From: DATKWS01 sp035529435
GTDB taxonomy: Bacteria > Krumholzibacteriota > Krumholzibacteriia > Krumholzibacteriales > Krumholzibacteriaceae
Reading direction: 5' to 3'
DNA: 26,084 nt
NCBI GenBank assembly: GCA_035529435.1
Contig: DATKWS010000228.1
Coordinates: 1-26,084 of the forward strand
A program made the position numbers and the translations under genes. The notes below the pieces were generated by a model. The model made no database searches. It was not told where the DNA came from and saw only the letters and a list, made by a program, of their open reading frames with translations. This document shows, in pieces, positions 24,601-26,084 of this stretch (the stretch's first letter is position 1; the number at the start of each line of letters is the position of its first letter).

Positions 24601-24917
24601 GGCCCTCGGCAGCGGGAGCCGGCGATTCACAGGAATGGTTGAATCTCTCGAACTCCTTCATCGTCTATCCGAATCCATCGAACGGTGATCGTGTCGGTTT
24701 CCACTTCGTCGCCCCCGGCGATGGGCGGGCACGTCTCTGGATAATGACCCTGACGGGGGAATTGGTCGCCGAGCGGGTCAAGCACCTCTCCGGCGGCGAG
24801 GATGAATTCGTCGTATCCATGAACGGCAACGCATCGGGTGTTTACATCTGCCGGCTCGTCATCACCGCGGACGGCAGGAGCGTCGAAACCTACAGGAAGT
24901 TTGCGATTGTCAATTGA
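21636..24917 (+). CDS. Secreted M6-family metalloprotease with propeller-like repeats and CTD-like tail
   Basis: The 1093-residue protein begins with a signal peptide (core YIWITVLSVLVMYTSVRA). An immune-inhibitor-A type peptidase domain extends to about residue 570 and contains the zinc site LAHEFGHQIGLPDLYN with H294, E295 and H298. Residues about 590-970 form repeated blades with GEKRGMIHAFSV, DAAGRLHCLDSGGVEMPGFP and DGRSVYAMTPSGANLTGWP, resembling a PQQ/FG-GAP-type beta-propeller, plus a DLNGDGYIE calcium-like loop. The last ~88 residues (FIVYPNPSNGDR... GVYICRLVI... YRKFAIVN) match the type A T9SS sorting-domain pattern. The start is uncertain: TTG 21636 fits best, with TTG 21651 as an alternative. 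It is 27 bases downstream of the PorV-like gene and is a likely client of that system. Confidence 0.87.
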   Translation: MVAIRLYRYIWITVLSVLVMYTSVRAGGSDRPAAVFRRTGSGHLVRTGEYRPAPASIAGRQRVISFDWPRQDRQADISAGGRRFVGTPRADLGTWRVLLIRVSFEADRDNALSTLSTGGDFDLTPNGASIIDPTPHDKSYFNAHMEGLRNYYRFQSCDGIDITWDILPGGEKDSYRLSDIADYGPGEGGAWTTEQLVRFFRDAVEIVDEDLASAGYPARIGDYDALVIAHAGANLQSDIDFDTPNDIPSFYARLGDEDRFTVDGGATVITNGSVVPETAVQDGFNGGIAAVLAHEFGHQIGLPDLYNVYTNQPSVGAWDNMDSGGLLGVYVTDGEDNFYYVEGVIPGGLSAWSRTFLGWTMIDTVETFDGSIGLPAVEKCPARVVRVDAAQDEYFLVENRAAELDGILTGFVVDHETGVIVGTGNCLNCDEGSPDEPVWELTNGYDILMPTESEFLAYDGGPGILVWHVDERLIAERWEENTVNTLYPFGITLLEANGVIDLGDPYSYFGLGWYDDAYYEGNNTILSDSTLPSSWSNWNVPTGVRVEGITGRDTLMYFGAGVRDMRASVPVGPRTGLAAAPCGAVQLPGSYRALVIDGEGSGWCAGVEEPVFSLDGEVMTPPAIAREFGPAGDAVIVGEKRGMIHAFSVAEWTEFEGWPISFGTALATHPVVVRRDGGVSVAVSDAAGRLHCLDSGGVEMPGFPIELITAGHFIGNLVVTADSQGVATGLFTLNGATEPEPHGWIALWDISATGDVELTSGYPHRFDLSRSDVEGDVVLVGGDINPNEPGYEVYVIFMATGKIILCGQGGILARRDSEDAVSSIPAAHDLNGDGYIELIYTDGRSVYAMTPSGANLTGWPQAPGDIYRVRWDASITAPITTIGTPAGPLVLAGTEAGLLYVFDHAGELVYGYPRRMGSSFDQAIELVYEKGEGLLGYLDCCRAAAHYPAELKTLNRGAMKWRLAPYAGAFDGFSWGTVWADAGRTAFARPSAAGAGDSQEWLNLSNSFIVYPNPSNGDRVGFHFVAPGDGRARLWIMTLTGELVAERVKHLSGGEDEFVVSMNGNASGVYICRLVITADGRSVETYRKFAIVN

Positions 24918-24932
24918 TCTCGGAGGAACGGA

Positions 24933-25871
24933 ATGGCTTTCAGACCGTTAGGATGTGTACTGATCGGACTGCTCATTGCAGGTTCGTCGCTTCACGCGTC
25001 CGCCGTGGTTACGAGGGGCGGATCCCCGCCGGGCGTCAATACGGGGGGGACCGAGCGTTCGGTATTCGAAACCGCGCGGGGCGATTTCGATCTCGGGTCG
25101 TACCGGCTGCACGAGACTCTGAAGCTCCCGGAGGGGCGAATCGAGCACCCCGTCGTATCGGCCTCTGAGATCATGCTGAGACACGCCCCTCCTTCCGTGG
25201 TGAATCAGGGACGAGGCAAGCGCGTCGCGATATCGGTCCTCTGTTCGGCGATACTTCCCGGCCTCGGCGAGCTGTACCTGTACCTCCAGTCGCGGGACAA
25301 TGCGATCCTGGCGCGCGTTCCGGTCTTCATGGCGTTCGAGGGGTACAACTGGTACGCGTACAAGGACAATAACGACAAGGGCCGGGACCTGAAGGATCAA
25401 TATGTGGCATTCGCCGATGTGCACTGGAGCGAGGAGCGGTTTCTCCAGCAGCATCCGTGCTGTTCCGGGTACGGGGGATGTCCCGACTGGGAGTTCTACA
25501 ACGATGAGTGCAACGGCGAATTCGATTACTTTCCCTACATACCGCTGCACCTCGACTTCGAGGAGTACTACGAAAATCTCGGCAAGTATGATGCATTCGT
25601 CTACGGATGGGACGACTGGGACGAGATGGATCCGACCTACTGGACGCCGAACAGGACGTATTACTGGTCGCTTCGCCAGGACAGCAACAAACATCTATCC
25701 CGCGCGGACGATCATGTAATGCTTCTTATAATCAACAGGGTTCTTTCGATGATCGACGCCGGTTGGCTGGCGTACCGCATGGGATCAGGCGCGGATCGGC
25801 AGGACGGGTGGTCTCTGAACCTCCATTCCAACCGCGCGTACCCGTCGATGGCGATTCAGTACCGGTTCTAA
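24933..25871 (+). CDS. Secreted protein of unknown function, DUF5683-like
   Basis: The 312-residue protein has a signal peptide (about 1-24, core VLIGLLIAGSSLHASA) and a hydrophobic, glycine-containing segment ISVLCSAILPGLGELYLY (100-117), reminiscent of the LPGLGQ stretch of DUF5683 proteins in FCB genomes. The segments FMAFEGYNWYAYKDNNDKGRD and DQYVAFADVHWSEERF also fit that family. A cluster of four cysteines (C176, C177, C183, C193) lies in a loop, followed by a very acidic, aromatic-rich stretch (195-247). The protein ends MAIQYRF, compatible with an outer-membrane location. GGAGG is close before ATG 24933. It sits 15 bases after the M6 protease, so they probably share a transcript. Function is unknown. 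Confidence 0.72.
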   Translation: MAFRPLGCVLIGLLIAGSSLHASAVVTRGGSPPGVNTGGTERSVFETARGDFDLGSYRLHETLKLPEGRIEHPVVSASEIMLRHAPPSVVNQGRGKRVAISVLCSAILPGLGELYLYLQSRDNAILARVPVFMAFEGYNWYAYKDNNDKGRDLKDQYVAFADVHWSEERFLQQHPCCSGYGGCPDWEFYNDECNGEFDYFPYIPLHLDFEEYYENLGKYDAFVYGWDDWDEMDPTYWTPNRTYYWSLRQDSNKHLSRADDHVMLLIINRVLSMIDAGWLAYRMGSGADRQDGWSLNLHSNRAYPSMAIQYRF

Positions 25872-25882
25872 GGAGGGGTACG

Positions 25883-26084
25883 GTGAAACGGTTACTCACG
25901 GCATGTATTGTCATCGCGATCACCACCGCACCGGCCGCCGCGGCCTCGGTTTTCGAGGGCACGGCATCGATGGAAAACGCCGGTGTGCCCGTTCTCACGC
26001 TCGGGTGCCGGGCTGAACCGTCGATACGCGGCGTGGCCGGGGACCTGCTGTCGGATCGCAGCCGTGGATTGACCGATATGGGAC
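25883..26084 (+). CDS. Start of a secreted protein, 3' truncated by window edge
   Basis: A frame opens at GTG 25883, right after AGGAGGGG at 25871-25878, and stays open to the window end (67 codons visible). It begins with a signal peptide (KRLLTACIVIAITTAPAAAA) followed by SVFEGTASMENAGVPVLTLG. The 11-base spacing from the previous stop suggests the same operon. Too little is visible to name a family. Confidence 0.75.
   Translation, partial: MKRLLTACIVIAITTAPAAAASVFEGTASMENAGVPVLTLGCRAEPSIRGVAGDLLSDRSRGLTDMG

Noticed and set aside
1..26084. Insertion sequences, CRISPR arrays, prophage genes or attachment sites
   Set aside because: No transposase or integrase motif, no regularly spaced repeats and no tRNA gene were seen on either strand.

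Overview
The window is 26 kb of GC-rich, densely coding bacterial DNA with almost no intergenic space. The organism is clearly diderm: it carries PpiD, TatA, several signal-peptide proteins that look outer-membrane associated, a PorV-like barrel and secreted proteases with C-terminal sorting-like domains. A PorU/PorV-like pair, a secreted M6 protease with a CTD-like tail, a LytR_C protein and a DUF4321-like protein together suggest an uncultured lineage of the FCB superphylum (of the Krumholzibacteriota, Eisenbacteria or Latescibacterota kind). This placement is inference from gene content; no rRNA gene is present.

Left part (1-6351, all + strand): the 3' end of a class I/II aminotransferase, then folate genes (folB, folK), a deoxynucleoside kinase, pantothenate genes (panB, panC), a stand-alone GlmU-type uridylyltransferase, a HIT-family protein, a membrane-anchored LytR_C protein, a DUF4321-like membrane protein and tatA. 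Most neighbours overlap by 4 to 35 bases or lie within 30 bases, so this looks like one or two long housekeeping operons with an internal promoter in front of the kinase. ppiD (6348-8147) is the only minus-strand gene; it converges on tatA, and the two stop codons share one CTAG.

Middle part (8254-15692): a divergent promoter region, a secreted M23 metallopeptidase with a long Ig-like tail, dnaE (with an apparently complete PHP metal site), a secreted barrel-like protein overlapping the dnaE end, and accA. The dnaE-accA neighbourhood is also known from proteobacteria.

Right part (15752-26084): a strong promoter followed at once by an 86-base transcript-sized segment ending in a double-stem terminator, which is a candidate small RNA or attenuator. 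Then come a 55-residue Trm112-like zinc protein, a small membrane protein, and a secretion block: a C25 gingipain/PorU-like protease, a PorV-like outer-membrane protein with its own promoter, an M6 metalloprotease with beta-propeller-like repeats and a CTD, a DUF5683-like secreted protein with a cysteine cluster, and the start of another secreted protein. In Bacteroidota, PorU and PorV are the type IX secretion sortase and shuttle, so this block looks like a T9SS-like attachment module lying next to a likely client.

The most notable observations are the PorU-PorV-client block, the unexplained small RNA before the Trm112 gene, two promoters placed exactly 7 bases before an ATG with no Shine-Dalgarno sequence (leaderless mRNAs), and an 8-G run at the panB end where a -1 shift would restore a TTGA stop/start overlap with panC.
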